Shown: positions 1 through 8,033 of the stretch, one piece after another
How positions within the stretch are numbered: position 1 is the first letter of the stretch
How the letters are laid out: the number at the start of each line of letters is the position of its first letter
Source of the DNA: Rhodococcus sp. HNM0563
GTDB lineage: Bacteria > Actinomycetota > Actinomycetes > Mycobacteriales > Mycobacteriaceae
NCBI RefSeq assembly: GCF_012726195.1
Contig: NZ_JAASAF010000001.1
Coordinates: 620,001-684,000 of the forward strand
DNA: 64,000 nt
Reading direction: 5' to 3'
Made by a program: the position numbers and the translations under genes
Notes under the pieces: model-generated
Seen by the model: the letters and a program-made list of their open reading frames with translations, nothing else
What the model was told of the DNA's origin: nothing
Database searches by the model: none

Positions 1-1051
1 ACGTGCCCGCGTGGAAGAAGCCGTGCCCGAGGGTCCGTGCCAGACATTCGAGGGAGCCGAAATCACCGTAGTAGCCTTGGCTCTCGCCGGAGACTGCGGT
101 GTGAATCGCATGGTGGATGTCGTCGTCCCACTGTGCGTGCATGCCGTATCCGCCTGCGGACCGTGGTGTGATCGTTCGGGGATCGTTGAGGTCGCTCTCG
201 GCGATCAGGCTCAGGGGACGACGGAGATGGGCGGATAGACGCAGAGTTTCGACCGACAGCTCCTCGAGCACATGCACCGCGGTCTGATCGATCAGCGCGT
301 GGGTGGCGTCGAGTCGGAGCGCGTCGATGTGGAACTCGCTGAACCAGCGCAGGGCGTTGTCGATGATGTAGCGACGCACCTCACCGGATCCGGGACCGTC
401 GAGATTGATGCTCTCGCCCCAGGTTCCCGGTTTCTCCGACACATAGGGACCGAATCGGCCCAGGTAGTTCCCCGAGGGGCCGAGATGGTTGTAGACCACG
501 TCGAGCGCCACACCGATACCGTGGGCGTGGGCGGCATCGACGAACCGTTGCAGTGCGTCGGGGCCGCCGTACGGCTCGTGGACCGCATACCAGAGCACGC
601 CGTCGTAACCCCATCCGCGGGGGCCGTTGAAGGCATTGACAGGCATCAACTCGACGAAGTCGATTCCGAGGGCCACGAGGTCGTCGAGATGCTCTATGGC
701 GGCGTCGAGGGTGCCTTTCTCGGTGAACGTGCCGATGTGCAGTTCGTAGAGCACGCTGCCTGCGAGTTGTCTTCCGGTCCAGGCGCGGTCGGTCCAGTAG
801 TCGGGATCGATCCCGTGTAACTGCGACAGTCCGTGTACGCCGTCCGGCTGCCGCTGGGAACGGGGGTCGGGCAGTACGGTCTCGTCGTCGTCGAGAACGT
901 AACCGTAGCGGGACCCGGGTGAGGCATCGACGTCGGCGCGCCACCAGCCGTCGTCCCCCCGATCCATCGGATGGAGCTCGCCGTCGACGTGGAGGCGAAC
1001 GGTCGACGGGATCGGAGCCCAGACCTCGAAGGTGTGCACGAGGCCAAGCAT
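1..1051 (-). CDS. treZ: Malto-oligosyltrehalose trehalohydrolase, 5' part (runs off the window)
   Basis: TreZ hydrolyses the maltooligosyl-trehalose made by TreY, releasing trehalose in the cytoplasm. About 350 codons are visible; the C-terminal part lies beyond base 1. The N-terminus reads as a CBM48-like module (LGLVHTFEVWAPIPS), followed by a GH13 barrel with YELHIGTFT, FVELMPVNAF, ALDVVYNHLG and the nucleophile segment DALRLDATHA; the acid region is SLIAESD. I chose the ATG at 1051. An in-frame GTG nine codons upstream is possible, but a GGAAAG lies immediately against it, too close for a normal ribosome site. treY and treX lie on the same strand more than 7 kb away, so treZ is not in their transcript, unlike the usual treX-treY-treZ arrangement. 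Identity is seen from motifs; the displaced position is unusual. Confidence 0.93.
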   Translation of the reverse strand, partial: MLGLVHTFEVWAPIPSTVRLHVDGELHPMDRGDDGWWRADVDASPGSRYGYVLDDDETVLPDPRSQRQPDGVHGLSQLHGIDPDYWTDRAWTGRQLAGSVLYELHIGTFTEKGTLDAAIEHLDDLVALGIDFVELMPVNAFNGPRGWGYDGVLWYAVHEPYGGPDALQRFVDAAHAHGIGVALDVVYNHLGPSGNYLGRFGPYVSEKPGTWGESINLDGPGSGEVRRYIIDNALRWFSEFHIDALRLDATHALIDQTAVHVLEELSVETLRLSAHLRRPLSLIAESDLNDPRTITPRSAGGYGMHAQWDDDIHHAIHTAVSGESQGYYGDFGSLECLARTLGHGFFHAGT

Positions 1052-1082
1052 GCCCTGTTCGTGAGCGTGGCGCAGCACCTTT

Positions 1083-1094
1083 CCGGTGCACCGG
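1083..1094. promoter_or_regulatory. 12-bp palindrome between treZ and a TetR gene, candidate operator
   Basis: CCGGTGCACCGG is a perfect palindrome in the short divergent gap between treZ and the TetR-family gene starting at 1126. A GATACT at about 1104 could be a -10 for the regulator. A TetR dimer site here is an inference from position only, and 12-bp GC-rich palindromes occur by chance in such DNA. Confidence 0.3.
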
Positions 1095-1125
1095 CGATGC
1101 AGTCGATACTGTTAGGCTGAACTCG

Positions 1126-1773
1126 ATGTCGGCAGCCAAGAGAACGTACAGCTCACCGTTGCGGGATGAGGCTGCGCGCCGCACACGCACAACGATCCGA
1201 AATGCCGCGGCGACGTTGTTCGAGCGCAGCGGGTACGTGAGCACCACCGTCAAACAGATCGCCGCCGAAGCGGGTGTCGCAGTGCGAACGGTCTTCACCG
1301 CCTTCCCGGAGGGCAAAGCCCAGCTGTTCCGGGAAGCGCTCGACGCCGCCGTCACCGGTGATGCGGCCGACGCCGACCTGGGTGCTCCCGGCTCGCCTCA
1401 GTCGCGGTCACCGCGCGCGTCCGGCGCCGCAGCCGCCGTCATCGACCAGGTGGTGGGGTACGGAGCGGCGATGCTCGAGCGTGCCGGTGGCCTACTCATC
1501 ACGTCGATCGAATCGTCGGGCGCCGACCCCGACATGTTGCGGTTTGCCGAGGACGACGCGCGCGCTACCGCAGAGAATGCGCGAACCCTCGCCGAAGGGC
1601 TGCACCGCAGCGGATGGCTACGTACCGACGTCACCGTCGACCATGCTGCAGACGTGCTCTACACCCTCAGCTCCCCGCAGGTACACGCGTTGCTGCGGCG
1701 CGATTGCGGATGGGACGTCGACCGGTATCGCACGTGGCTCGCCGACACCCTGCGAACGACGTTGCTGCGCTGA
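1126..1773 (+). CDS. TetR/AcrR-family transcriptional regulator
   Basis: A 215-residue protein with an N-terminal TetR helix-turn-helix: residues about 15-60 hold TRTTIRNAAATLFERSGY, the recognition segment VKQIAAEAGVAVRTVFTAF, and the following phenylalanine-rich turn. The C-terminal ligand-binding half is family-typical but too divergent to suggest an inducer. An Ala/Pro/Ser-rich stretch (residues about 88-104) joins the two halves. The ATG at 1126 starts the protein close to the HTH, as is normal in this family; a longer frame to 919 overlaps treZ and is not needed. It diverges from treZ and may control itself or treZ, but nothing in the sequence proves a target. It ends 28 bp from a convergent YchJ-like gene. 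Confidence 0.88.
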   Translation: MSAAKRTYSSPLRDEAARRTRTTIRNAAATLFERSGYVSTTVKQIAAEAGVAVRTVFTAFPEGKAQLFREALDAAVTGDAADADLGAPGSPQSRSPRASGAAAAVIDQVVGYGAAMLERAGGLLITSIESSGADPDMLRFAEDDARATAENARTLAEGLHRSGWLRTDVTVDHAADVLYTLSSPQVHALLRRDCGWDVDRYRTWLADTLRTTLLR

Positions 1774-1801
1774 GACCCGAATCGCAGAAACCTGCCCACA
1801 C

Positions 1802-2176
1802 CTACCGGCCGCCGGTTGCGTCCAGGTACAGCCAGACGCCGTCTTCACGGACGAAACGGCTGTGTTCGTGCAGGACGTCGGCACTTCCGCTCTCTGTGTA
1901 GTGCGCCCGGAACTCCACCGTGCCCTCGGTATGAAGGAACCCGCCGCCGGTCGTCCGCAGCACCTCGAGACCGGTCCACCTGGTGCCGGGGTCGAGGTCG
2001 AGCGATGCGGGCCGGGACGACGGATGCCATGTCCGTAGCAGGTAGGCGGTGTCACGGAGGACGAACGCCGTGTACCGCGACCGCATCAACTCCTCGGGTC
2101 GGGATGCGACACCGCCATCGAGTAATCGCCCGCAGCAGTCGGAGTATCGGATTCCGCGTCCACACGGGCACGGCAT
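1802..2176 (-). CDS. YchJ-like (UPF0225) SEC-C motif protein
   Basis: A 124-residue protein beginning with a SEC-C zinc motif (MPCPCGRGIRYSDCCG: paired Cys-x-Cys and Cys-Cys), followed by the NTF2-like YchJ fold signature (EELMRSRYTAFVLRDTAYLL, then WTGLEVL and VEFRAHY). The family is widespread; its biochemical role is not established, and the SEC-C module is elsewhere a zinc and protein-binding appendage as in SecA. The ATG at 2176 places the zinc motif at the N-terminus, typical of the family. An in-frame GTG at 2212 would add 12 residues. It is convergent with the TetR gene and divergent from the FHA gene, so probably a single-gene unit. Confidence 0.85.
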   Translation of the reverse strand: MPCPCGRGIRYSDCCGRLLDGGVASRPEELMRSRYTAFVLRDTAYLLRTWHPSSRPASLDLDPGTRWTGLEVLRTTGGGFLHTEGTVEFRAHYTESGSADVLHEHSRFVREDGVWLYLDATGGR

Positions 2177-2308
2177 ATCGGTAGCTGGCTTCTGGTCGCG
2201 ATGTCGGCTCACCTGACCATTGTCGTCGAGCGTGCGGGACGAGTGGCAGCGTGTCCTTGCCGAACACCTCACGCGGGCGCACGATTGATCCGTGTGCAGG
2301 AGATCTCT

Positions 2309-2929
2309 GTGAGCGACGCGCTCGATCCGCGCCTGACGTACCTCGACGAACGTGGGCATCAGCACCACGTGGTGTTGACGTCGCAGACTCCGCGGGTGAC
2401 GATCGGCCGCGCCACCGACGCCGATGTCGCATTTCCCGGCGACGACGAGGTCTCGCGCCTGCATGCGGTGGTCGAGTGGCTCGGCACCAACTGGACCATC
2501 CTCGACGACGGACTCTCGCGCAACGGAACTTTCGTCAACGGTGAACGGATCGCTGGGCGCCGGCGGTTGCGCGAAGGCGACAGCATCCGTATCGGTTCGC
2601 ATCGCCTGCGCTTCCAGGAGATCGGGGCCGGGCCCGACGAGGCTACCCGCATGGCCACAGAGCTACCCACGGTGAACTCGTTGACGGAGACCCAGCGCGG
2701 GGTCCTGCGTGCACTGTGTCGTCCGTACAAACACGGGGTGGCCTTCGCGTCGCCCGCGTCGAACCAGACCATCGCTTCGGAGATGTATCTCAGTGTGGAC
2801 GCCGTGAAAACACATCTGCGGACACTGTTCGCGAAGTTCGGGGTCGAGGATCTACCGCAGAACCGCAAGCGAGTGCGTCTCGCCGAACTTGCAATGCACA
2901 CAGGTGTGGTCAGCGAACGTGACCTGTGA
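2309..2929 (+). CDS. FHA domain protein fused to a C-terminal LuxR-like helix-turn-helix
   Basis: A 206-residue protein. Residues about 24-95 form a forkhead-associated domain, which binds phosphothreonine: the consensus elements IGRATDADV, SRLHAVVEW and RNGTFVNG are intact. After an Asp/Glu-containing linker, residues about 125-200 resemble a GerE/LuxR-type winged helix (LTETQRGVLRALCRPY, then NQTIASEMYLSVDAVKTHLRTLFAKFG). The GTG at 2309 is chosen because AGGAG lies six bases upstream; the longer frame from 2201 has no such site. The architecture suggests a DNA-binding protein gated by Ser/Thr kinase signalling, an inference from domains. Its last 20 bp overlap the 3' end of the convergent hydrolase gene. 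No kinase gene is nearby. Confidence 0.85.
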   Translation: MSDALDPRLTYLDERGHQHHVVLTSQTPRVTIGRATDADVAFPGDDEVSRLHAVVEWLGTNWTILDDGLSRNGTFVNGERIAGRRRLREGDSIRIGSHRLRFQEIGAGPDEATRMATELPTVNSLTETQRGVLRALCRPYKHGVAFASPASNQTIASEMYLSVDAVKTHLRTLFAKFGVEDLPQNRKRVRLAELAMHTGVVSERDL

Positions 2930-3869
2930 CCTGTGTTGCGGTTGTTAGGGCACGGGACACCCGATCGGCCAGATCCCTGAGCGCAGCGGCCACCGCGTCG
3001 GGATGCTCGACCGTGACCGAATGACCGGCACCCTCGATGCGTACGAGTTTCGAGTGCGCCAGCCGCGCCGCCACACCGACGGACAGCTCGAACGGTGTCA
3101 GCTCGTCGTGGGATCCGCACAGAACAAGTGACGGGAGGTGAGTCAGAACGGAGAGAGCCGCGGCTTCGTCGAGCACTGCGAAGGACCGGAGAAAGCCCGC
3201 GATCGTGACCACCGACGTGTCGCTACACAGCAATGCGAGCACCGTAAGCAGCCAGGCATCCGACCTCGGCGACACGGTGCGGCGACGATGCAGCGCACCG
3301 GCTACGGGCAATCCCACTCGGCCACTCCACCGCGCGATTCGCTGTGTGGTCTCCGGTGCCCGGGACACAGCCCGGCGGAACAACTCCACCACCGGGCTGT
3401 GCAGATACCGCCCGAGCCCGGAAAGCGCGAGATCGTCGGCCGCGGTGGAGATCAATGCGACTCCCGCGACGCGCGTGCCGATGTCGGTCGAATGTTGACG
3501 AGCGTAGGACAGGATCGCCATGCCGCCCATCGAATGCCCCACCAGGACGATGGGCCCGGAAGTGGCGGCGTCGAGCACCACACCCAGATCGCGCCCGATC
3601 CGGTCGAGGGTGTACGTCTCGGCGGGCGCTGCACCGGACCGGCCGTGGCCACGATGATCGAAGAACACCATCCGCATCGGCCGACCCATCGCGAAGGACA
3701 GGGCCTGACGCAACCGAGTCCAGATGTCGGTGTCGTGACAGTGGCCGTGCACGAACACGAACGTCAGTTCCGCTGTGTCGGGGCCGGCGGCGGTGACTGC
3801 GAGGGGCACGCCGTCGTCGGTGTACACGGTAGCGTGCCGCAGACGAGTCGAAGGGTGGGAAGCGGACAT
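2910..3869 (-). CDS. Alpha/beta-hydrolase fold protein
   Basis: A 319-residue soluble alpha/beta hydrolase. The oxyanion HG motif is FVFVHGHCHD, the nucleophile elbow is GHSMGG (about residue 110), the acid is in LVLCGSHDELTPF, and the catalytic His is in GAGHSVTVEHPDAV, so the triad is complete. A cap region of about 100 residues (LGRYLHSPVVELFRRAVSRA onward) sits between elbow and acid. It could be an esterase, lipase or epoxide hydrolase; the sequence does not separate these. The ATG at 3869 is preferred to the much longer open frame reaching 4424, which is antisense to the next gene. Its 3' end overlaps the FHA gene by 20 bp tail to tail. Confidence 0.85.
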   Translation of the reverse strand: MSASHPSTRLRHATVYTDDGVPLAVTAAGPDTAELTFVFVHGHCHDTDIWTRLRQALSFAMGRPMRMVFFDHRGHGRSGAAPAETYTLDRIGRDLGVVLDAATSGPIVLVGHSMGGMAILSYARQHSTDIGTRVAGVALISTAADDLALSGLGRYLHSPVVELFRRAVSRAPETTQRIARWSGRVGLPVAGALHRRRTVSPRSDAWLLTVLALLCSDTSVVTIAGFLRSFAVLDEAAALSVLTHLPSLVLCGSHDELTPFELSVGVAARLAHSKLVRIEGAGHSVTVEHPDAVAAALRDLADRVSRALTTATQVTGHVR

Positions 3870-3977
3870 GTCACCAGGGTGCGTGCCTTCCCGAGGTGAT
3901 ATGAGATCCCCTGCCGGTGGAACCCCAAAACCGGGGATAGGTGCCCTTTCACCCTTGGGGTAGTGGACAATCCCGAT

Positions 3978-4451
3978 ATGCATTCGCAGCGCTATGTCGG
4001 TGTCGTCGGTCCGGGTGAGGCGACACCCGAGCAACGGCGAGTCGCCCGTCAGGTCGGCGGTCTGCTCGCCGGCCGCAGAGCAGTCGTGGTCACCGGCGGG
4101 CTCGGCGGGGTCATGGCCGCGGCCTCCCGGGGGGCGATCGAGGCGGGTGGGACAACGCTCGGGTTGCTTCCCGACGACGACCGGGTCGTGGGTAATCCGT
4201 ACCTGACGGTTGCGATCCCGACCGGTCTGGGAGAGATGCGTAACGCCCTGCTCGTGCGCAGCAGCGACGCGCTCGTCGTTGTCGGCGGGAGCTGGGGAAC
4301 GATGAGCGAGATCGCGTTGGCCGTACGCACGGGCGTACCGGTCGTGTCGATCGGAGGCTGGAAGATGCCCGCGGGGGGCGTACTCGACGTCGAATCGCCG
4401 GAGGAGGCGGTCGAGTGCCTGCACGCGTTGCTATGGCGTAAGGACGCCTGA
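3978..4451 (+). CDS. LOG/DprA-like nucleotide-binding protein (TIGR00725-type)
   Basis: A 157-residue Rossmann-like protein beginning YVGVVGPGEATPEQ, with a GGLGGVMAAASRGAIEAGG loop and the family signature VVVGGSWGTMSEIALA, a variant of the PGGxGTxxE motif of LOG-family phosphoribohydrolases. The related LOG enzymes cleave nucleoside monophosphates to free base and ribose phosphate. This subgroup has no proven substrate, so a hydrolase role is an inference. I use the ATG at 3978 because the conserved fold starts just after it; a GTG at 3963 in the same frame is also possible. It diverges from the hydrolase and converges on the amidohydrolase. Confidence 0.75.
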   Translation: MHSQRYVGVVGPGEATPEQRRVARQVGGLLAGRRAVVVTGGLGGVMAAASRGAIEAGGTTLGLLPDDDRVVGNPYLTVAIPTGLGEMRNALLVRSSDALVVVGGSWGTMSEIALAVRTGVPVVSIGGWKMPAGGVLDVESPEEAVECLHALLWRKDA

Positions 4452-4470
4452 CGCTTCACGTTCCGGACGG

Positions 4471-5757
4471 TTACGAACCGGCCGCTGCCGAGCTTGCGAG
4501 CTCGTATCGCCGGCGGTATTCCTGCTTGGACGTTTCACTGATGTCGACGTCCTTCGCGCGGGCCCGCAGGGCACCGACGGTGGCCTGCTCGCGCGGGGTG
4601 TGCTCGAACGGATCCCAGCTGAAGAACCGTGCGGCGTTCTCGAAGGTGACCTTGTCGATCTCCTCGTCGGTGAGCTCGGCCGCGACGAGTTCCTCCATCA
4701 GCATCTCCGGCGACCGAGGCCAGGTGGAATCCGAATGGGGGTAGTCGCATTCCCAGGCGATGGTGTCGATGCCGAGACGCTGTCGGTTGTTCAGGCCGCT
4801 GGGCTCGGTGATGTAGCAGGCGAGGAAGTTGTTCTTCCACACGTCGGTGGGCGACATACCTTTCGGCAGGAAACTCGCGCCGGTCCAGGACTGGTTGACG
4901 ATGTGGCGTTCGAGGCGGTCGAGCCAGGGTGCGACCCAGCCGACGCCGCCTTCGCTCATGGCGACCTTGAGGTCGGGGAACTTCTGGAATGCGCCGCTGA
5001 GCATCATGTCGGTCGCGGCGATCGTCGAGATCAGCGGGGTGAGCACCATCATGTCGTCGAGGTTGAACGCCTCTGGTCGTTTGACCAGGCCCATGCCGCC
5101 GCCGATGTGCAGGCTGAGCACGATGTTGTGCTCGACGCAGGCCTTGAAGATCGGGTCCCAGTATCCGGATTTGAAGTCGGGGTAGCCGTCGCCGACGCCG
5201 TAGGGGGTTTCGGGGATGGAGATGGAGCGGCAGCCCATGGCGGCGAGGCGGTGGATTTCCGTGACGGATTCGTCGACGTCGTAGAACGGGATGATGCCGA
5301 GGGGGATGAAGCGTCCGGGGTGGGTGTCGGGGACTTCGCCGACGACCCAGTCGTTGAAGGCTTTCAATGCCGCGAGGGAGAGCTTCTTGTCGGGCAGGGT
5401 GGCGAGGTGGGTGCCTGCGAAGCCGGGGAAGGTGGCGAACAGTGTGGCGGCGAGGGTGCCGTTGGCGTCCATGTCGCGGACGCGCATGTCCATGTCGTAG
5501 ACGCCGGGTCGCATTTCGGCGTAGCCGGTGGGGTCCATGCCCCATTCTTCTTTGGGCCAGGAGACGACGGCGTTGAGGCCGGAGCTACCGACGACGCTGC
5601 CCTGGAACAGCCATGCTTCGACGTTGGGGTTGCGGGGGTGGGCGGTCAGCGTCGGGGCCTGGTCCATAAGGCTCTTCGGAAAGTGCTTCTCGAAGATGTC
5701 CCGGGGTTCGACCACGTGGTCGTCGATGCTGACCATCACCATGTCATCGATGTTCAT
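4471..5757 (-). CDS. Amidohydrolase-2 family metal-dependent hydrolase
   Basis: A 428-residue TIM-barrel amidohydrolase of the ACMSD-like (amidohydrolase 2) group. Visible metal-site segments are VSIDDHVVEP at the N-terminus, SLHIGGGMG (His) near residue 215 and WECDYPHSDSTWP (Asp) near residue 345. Members hydrolyse or decarboxylate cyclic carboxylates, and in rhodococci many copies sit in steroid or aromatic catabolism regions; the substrate here cannot be read. The ATG at 5757 has GAGAGG followed by a short spacer upstream, an excellent ribosome site; the longer frame to 5850 is not supported. It diverges from a peptide-type solute-binding protein gene across about 330 bp. Confidence 0.87.
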   Translation of the reverse strand: MNIDDMVMVSIDDHVVEPRDIFEKHFPKSLMDQAPTLTAHPRNPNVEAWLFQGSVVGSSGLNAVVSWPKEEWGMDPTGYAEMRPGVYDMDMRVRDMDANGTLAATLFATFPGFAGTHLATLPDKKLSLAALKAFNDWVVGEVPDTHPGRFIPLGIIPFYDVDESVTEIHRLAAMGCRSISIPETPYGVGDGYPDFKSGYWDPIFKACVEHNIVLSLHIGGGMGLVKRPEAFNLDDMMVLTPLISTIAATDMMLSGAFQKFPDLKVAMSEGGVGWVAPWLDRLERHIVNQSWTGASFLPKGMSPTDVWKNNFLACYITEPSGLNNRQRLGIDTIAWECDYPHSDSTWPRSPEMLMEELVAAELTDEEIDKVTFENAARFFSWDPFEHTPREQATVGALRARAKDVDISETSKQEYRRRYELASSAAAGS

Positions 5758-6085
5758 CTTTATCCTCTCGTGAGCCTGCGGGACGAGAATTCGTGCTGCG
5801 GAGCTGCGCCACGGTGTGTGTCCGGACCGACCCGGTCGACCGGTTGGCATGTGACGAAAATCTCCTTACTGCTTTGCGAGAAGACTAATCTCGCAGGGAT
5901 GTCCCCGCAAGATCGGGAGCAGGTGACGCTGCGGGCCGGATGGCGCGCGACCGGGGTGACTTGCAGTCGCCTGCGAATGTGATGCTTGCCACAGGGGTGA
6001 CGACAGCCTATTCTCACAATTCAGAATTGCATTCCAGATTCGAAGAGTGGGACCTGTGCTCCTCGTCCCCCCACGAGAGGGTGAA
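5758..6085. promoter_or_regulatory. Divergent intergenic region with a 7-7-7 inverted repeat
   Basis: This stretch separates the amidohydrolase and the solute-binding lipoprotein genes and contains no convincing gene. At 5875-5895 there is an inverted repeat, TGCGAGA, seven bases, TCTCGCA, which could be an operator serving both genes. A GAGAGG Shine-Dalgarno precedes each of the two start codons. No known regulator consensus was recognised. Confidence 0.4.
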
Positions 6086-7678
6086 ATGCTCCGATCGAAA
6101 CGTGTGCTTGCAGTGGTGGTGGTGGCATGCGCCACCGCGCTGATCTCGACATCCTGTGGTGGCAGCGGTGCCGACAACTCCGGTACAGGAACTTCCGGTT
6201 CAGGGAGCCTCGAAGAAACGACGGACCCGGTGGCGGGTGGTTCTCTCGATGTCATCCAGATGGGTGAACCGCGCAGTCTCGACCCTGCCGCGTTGTCGAA
6301 CACCTATGCGCACCAGCCCGCTCTGGGCAACGCCCTCTACGGCTCACTGATCGTCAACGATCTGGAGACGCAGGAGATCGAATATGTGATGGCCACCGAC
6401 TTCGCCAGCACCGATGGGGGCGCAACCTTCACCCTCACGCTGCGCCCGGACCTCACGTTCACCGACGGCACGCCGTTCGATGCCGCTGCGGTCAAGTACA
6501 ACTGGGACCGGCTTCGCGATCCGTCTCTCGGCTCCACTGCGATCCGGGTGGCGGGTCAGATCGCTGGAGTCGAGGTGAAGGATCCCACGACGGTGTCGGT
6601 TGCGCTGGTGAGCCCCAACCCGCACTTCCCGCAGAGCATGCTCACCACTTCGATGAATTGGATCGCCTCGCCGACCGCTCTCGAGAAGGGGCGTGAGGCA
6701 TTCGACGAGAACCCGGTCGGGGCCGGGCCGTTCACCCTGGTCGATTGGGTCCGTCAGGGTGCGATCGAACTGGAGAAGAACCCGAACTACTGGGATGCGC
6801 CCAAGCCGTATCTCGACACGCTGCGGATAACCACCGTGGCGGACACGAGCCAGCGATTCAATGCCGTCTCCACCGGTACTGCAGACCTGGCGTCGGAAGC
6901 CAGTTGGGCCACCCTCGACAAGGCCGAGCAGGCGGGTGTGGGCACCGAGCTCGTGCCCACCGGCGGTGGTCAGATCATGGTGATGAACGCGGCGCGCGCA
7001 CCGTTCGACGATGTCAGGGCCAGGCAGGCGGTCTCCATGGCCGTCGACCGTGATGCCCTGAATTCGGTGGTGTACAACGGAGTCGGCGAGGTTGCGGATT
7101 ACCTGTTCGTGGACGGTTCGCCGTTCTTCGAGGACGTTCCGTTGTGGACACACGACAAGGATGCCGCTCAGGTACTGTTCGATGAACTGGCGGCCGACGG
7201 CAAGCCGCTGTCGTTTACCTTCCTGTCCTATCCGACGCAGGAATCCCGGGCGGCGGGCGAGGCGTTGCAAGCGCAGCTGAATGCCTTCGACAATGTCGAG
7301 GTCGCAGTCGAGGTCGCGGACTATTCCACACTCACGGCCCGCGCGGGTGGTCGTGACTTCGACATGATCATCTCGTCCGCGATCGTCCAGGACCCGGACT
7401 ACGCGCTGTGGACCGCCTTCCATGGTGATTCGCCCGGAAACTTCTCCGGCCTCGACGACCCTGCACTCAACGATGCGTTGGACGCCGGACGTCTCGCGGA
7501 ATCGGACGAAGAGCGCAAGGCGGCATACAGCACGGTCCAGGCCCGATTGGCCGAACTCGTGCCGGGCGTGTGGTACATCAAGGCGTCGCCTTCCGTCCTG
7601 TACGGCGAGAACGTGCACGGGATCGATCTGTACACCCTCGGCTCGCCGCGGCCCGAAGAACTCTGGGTGACGGAGTAG
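6086..7678 (+). CDS. ABC transporter solute-binding lipoprotein, family 5 (peptide/nickel type)
   Basis: A 530-residue extracytoplasmic lipoprotein. The signal peptide is MLRSKRVLAVVVVACATALI and the lipobox Cys is residue 24 (ISTSC), followed by a Gly/Ser/Thr-rich tether. The mature part has family-5 signatures: GGSLDVIQMGEPRSLDPA, TFTLTLRPDLTFTDGTPFDAAAVKYNWDR and VGAGPFTLVDW, and GQIMVMNAARAPFDDVRARQAVSMAVDRDAL. Such proteins deliver oligopeptides, nickel chelates or other small polar solutes to DppBCDF-type permeases. No permease or ATPase gene lies beside it, so it is an orphan here. The ATG at 6086 has GAGAGG upstream. The divergent amidohydrolase may act on the imported ligand, which is inference from position. 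Confidence 0.9.
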   Translation: MLRSKRVLAVVVVACATALISTSCGGSGADNSGTGTSGSGSLEETTDPVAGGSLDVIQMGEPRSLDPAALSNTYAHQPALGNALYGSLIVNDLETQEIEYVMATDFASTDGGATFTLTLRPDLTFTDGTPFDAAAVKYNWDRLRDPSLGSTAIRVAGQIAGVEVKDPTTVSVALVSPNPHFPQSMLTTSMNWIASPTALEKGREAFDENPVGAGPFTLVDWVRQGAIELEKNPNYWDAPKPYLDTLRITTVADTSQRFNAVSTGTADLASEASWATLDKAEQAGVGTELVPTGGGQIMVMNAARAPFDDVRARQAVSMAVDRDALNSVVYNGVGEVADYLFVDGSPFFEDVPLWTHDKDAAQVLFDELAADGKPLSFTFLSYPTQESRAAGEALQAQLNAFDNVEVAVEVADYSTLTARAGGRDFDMIISSAIVQDPDYALWTAFHGDSPGNFSGLDDPALNDALDAGRLAESDEERKAAYSTVQARLAELVPGVWYIKASPSVLYGENVHGIDLYTLGSPRPEELWVTE

Positions 7679-7763
7679 GGCATCATCACTCATTCGCACT
7701 GTCTCGATCATCCAGAGGCACGGACCGAGGCGATGCCGGTCACCGGATAAGTCCGACTCCACG

Positions 7764-7810
7764 AAAAGACAAGCATTCTTGACAAACTATGTCAAGAATG
7801 CTTGTCTTTT
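7764..7810. terminator. Perfect 21-bp inverted repeat with T-run: terminator and/or operator
   Basis: Arms at 7764-7784 and 7790-7810 are perfectly complementary over 21 bp around the loop AACTA, and the right arm runs into five T residues. This can form an intrinsic terminator for the upstream lipoprotein gene. The core CTTGACA-AACTA-TGTCAAG also looks like a dyad operator, and TTGACA within it matches a -35 box. It ends only four bases before the GTG of the XRE regulator. Both functions may coexist; the sequence alone does not decide. Confidence 0.7.
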
Positions 7811-7814
7811 TCAT

Positions 7815-8033
7815 GTGGCGAACAGGCCGAGGGACAACCGGGTCCGTGAATTTCGCAAAGAGAAGCGGCTCACTCAGGCCGAGCTCGGTGCGCAGGTCGG
7901 GGTCAGCAGGCAGAGCATCGTGTCGACGGAGAAGGGCGACTACGCGCCCAGCGTCTACCTCGCATTGCGGCTGGCGGAGAGTCTCGGCACCACTGTCGAA
8001 GAGTTGTTCCCATTGTCCGAAGAGGAGTTGTGA
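7815..8033 (+). CDS. Small XRE-family DNA-binding regulator
   Basis: A 72-residue protein that is essentially one Cro/CI-type helix-turn-helix: NRVREFRKEKRLTQAELGAQVGVSRQSIVSTEKGDYAPSVYLALRLAESLGTTVEELF. This very short subgroup is usually encoded just before a small membrane protein, as it is here. I chose the GTG at 7815; no ribosome site is visible before it, and the dyad at 7764-7810 abuts it, so the message may have little or no leader. The open frame continues to 7779, inside the dyad. It overlaps the next start by one base (TGATG), implying translational coupling. Probable autoregulator of the pair; the signal is unknown. Confidence 0.85.
   Translation: MANRPRDNRVREFRKEKRLTQAELGAQVGVSRQSIVSTEKGDYAPSVYLALRLAESLGTTVEELFPLSEEEL

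Noticed and set aside
2201..2308. Upstream extension of the FHA protein
   Set aside because: No ribosome site and the sequence is Arg/Ala-rich; the GTG at 2309 has AGGAG at the correct distance.
4600..5982. 460-codon open frame antisense to the amidohydrolase
   Set aside because: It is Asp/Gly/Glu/Val-rich shadow coding opposite a gene with clear motifs and a strong ribosome site.
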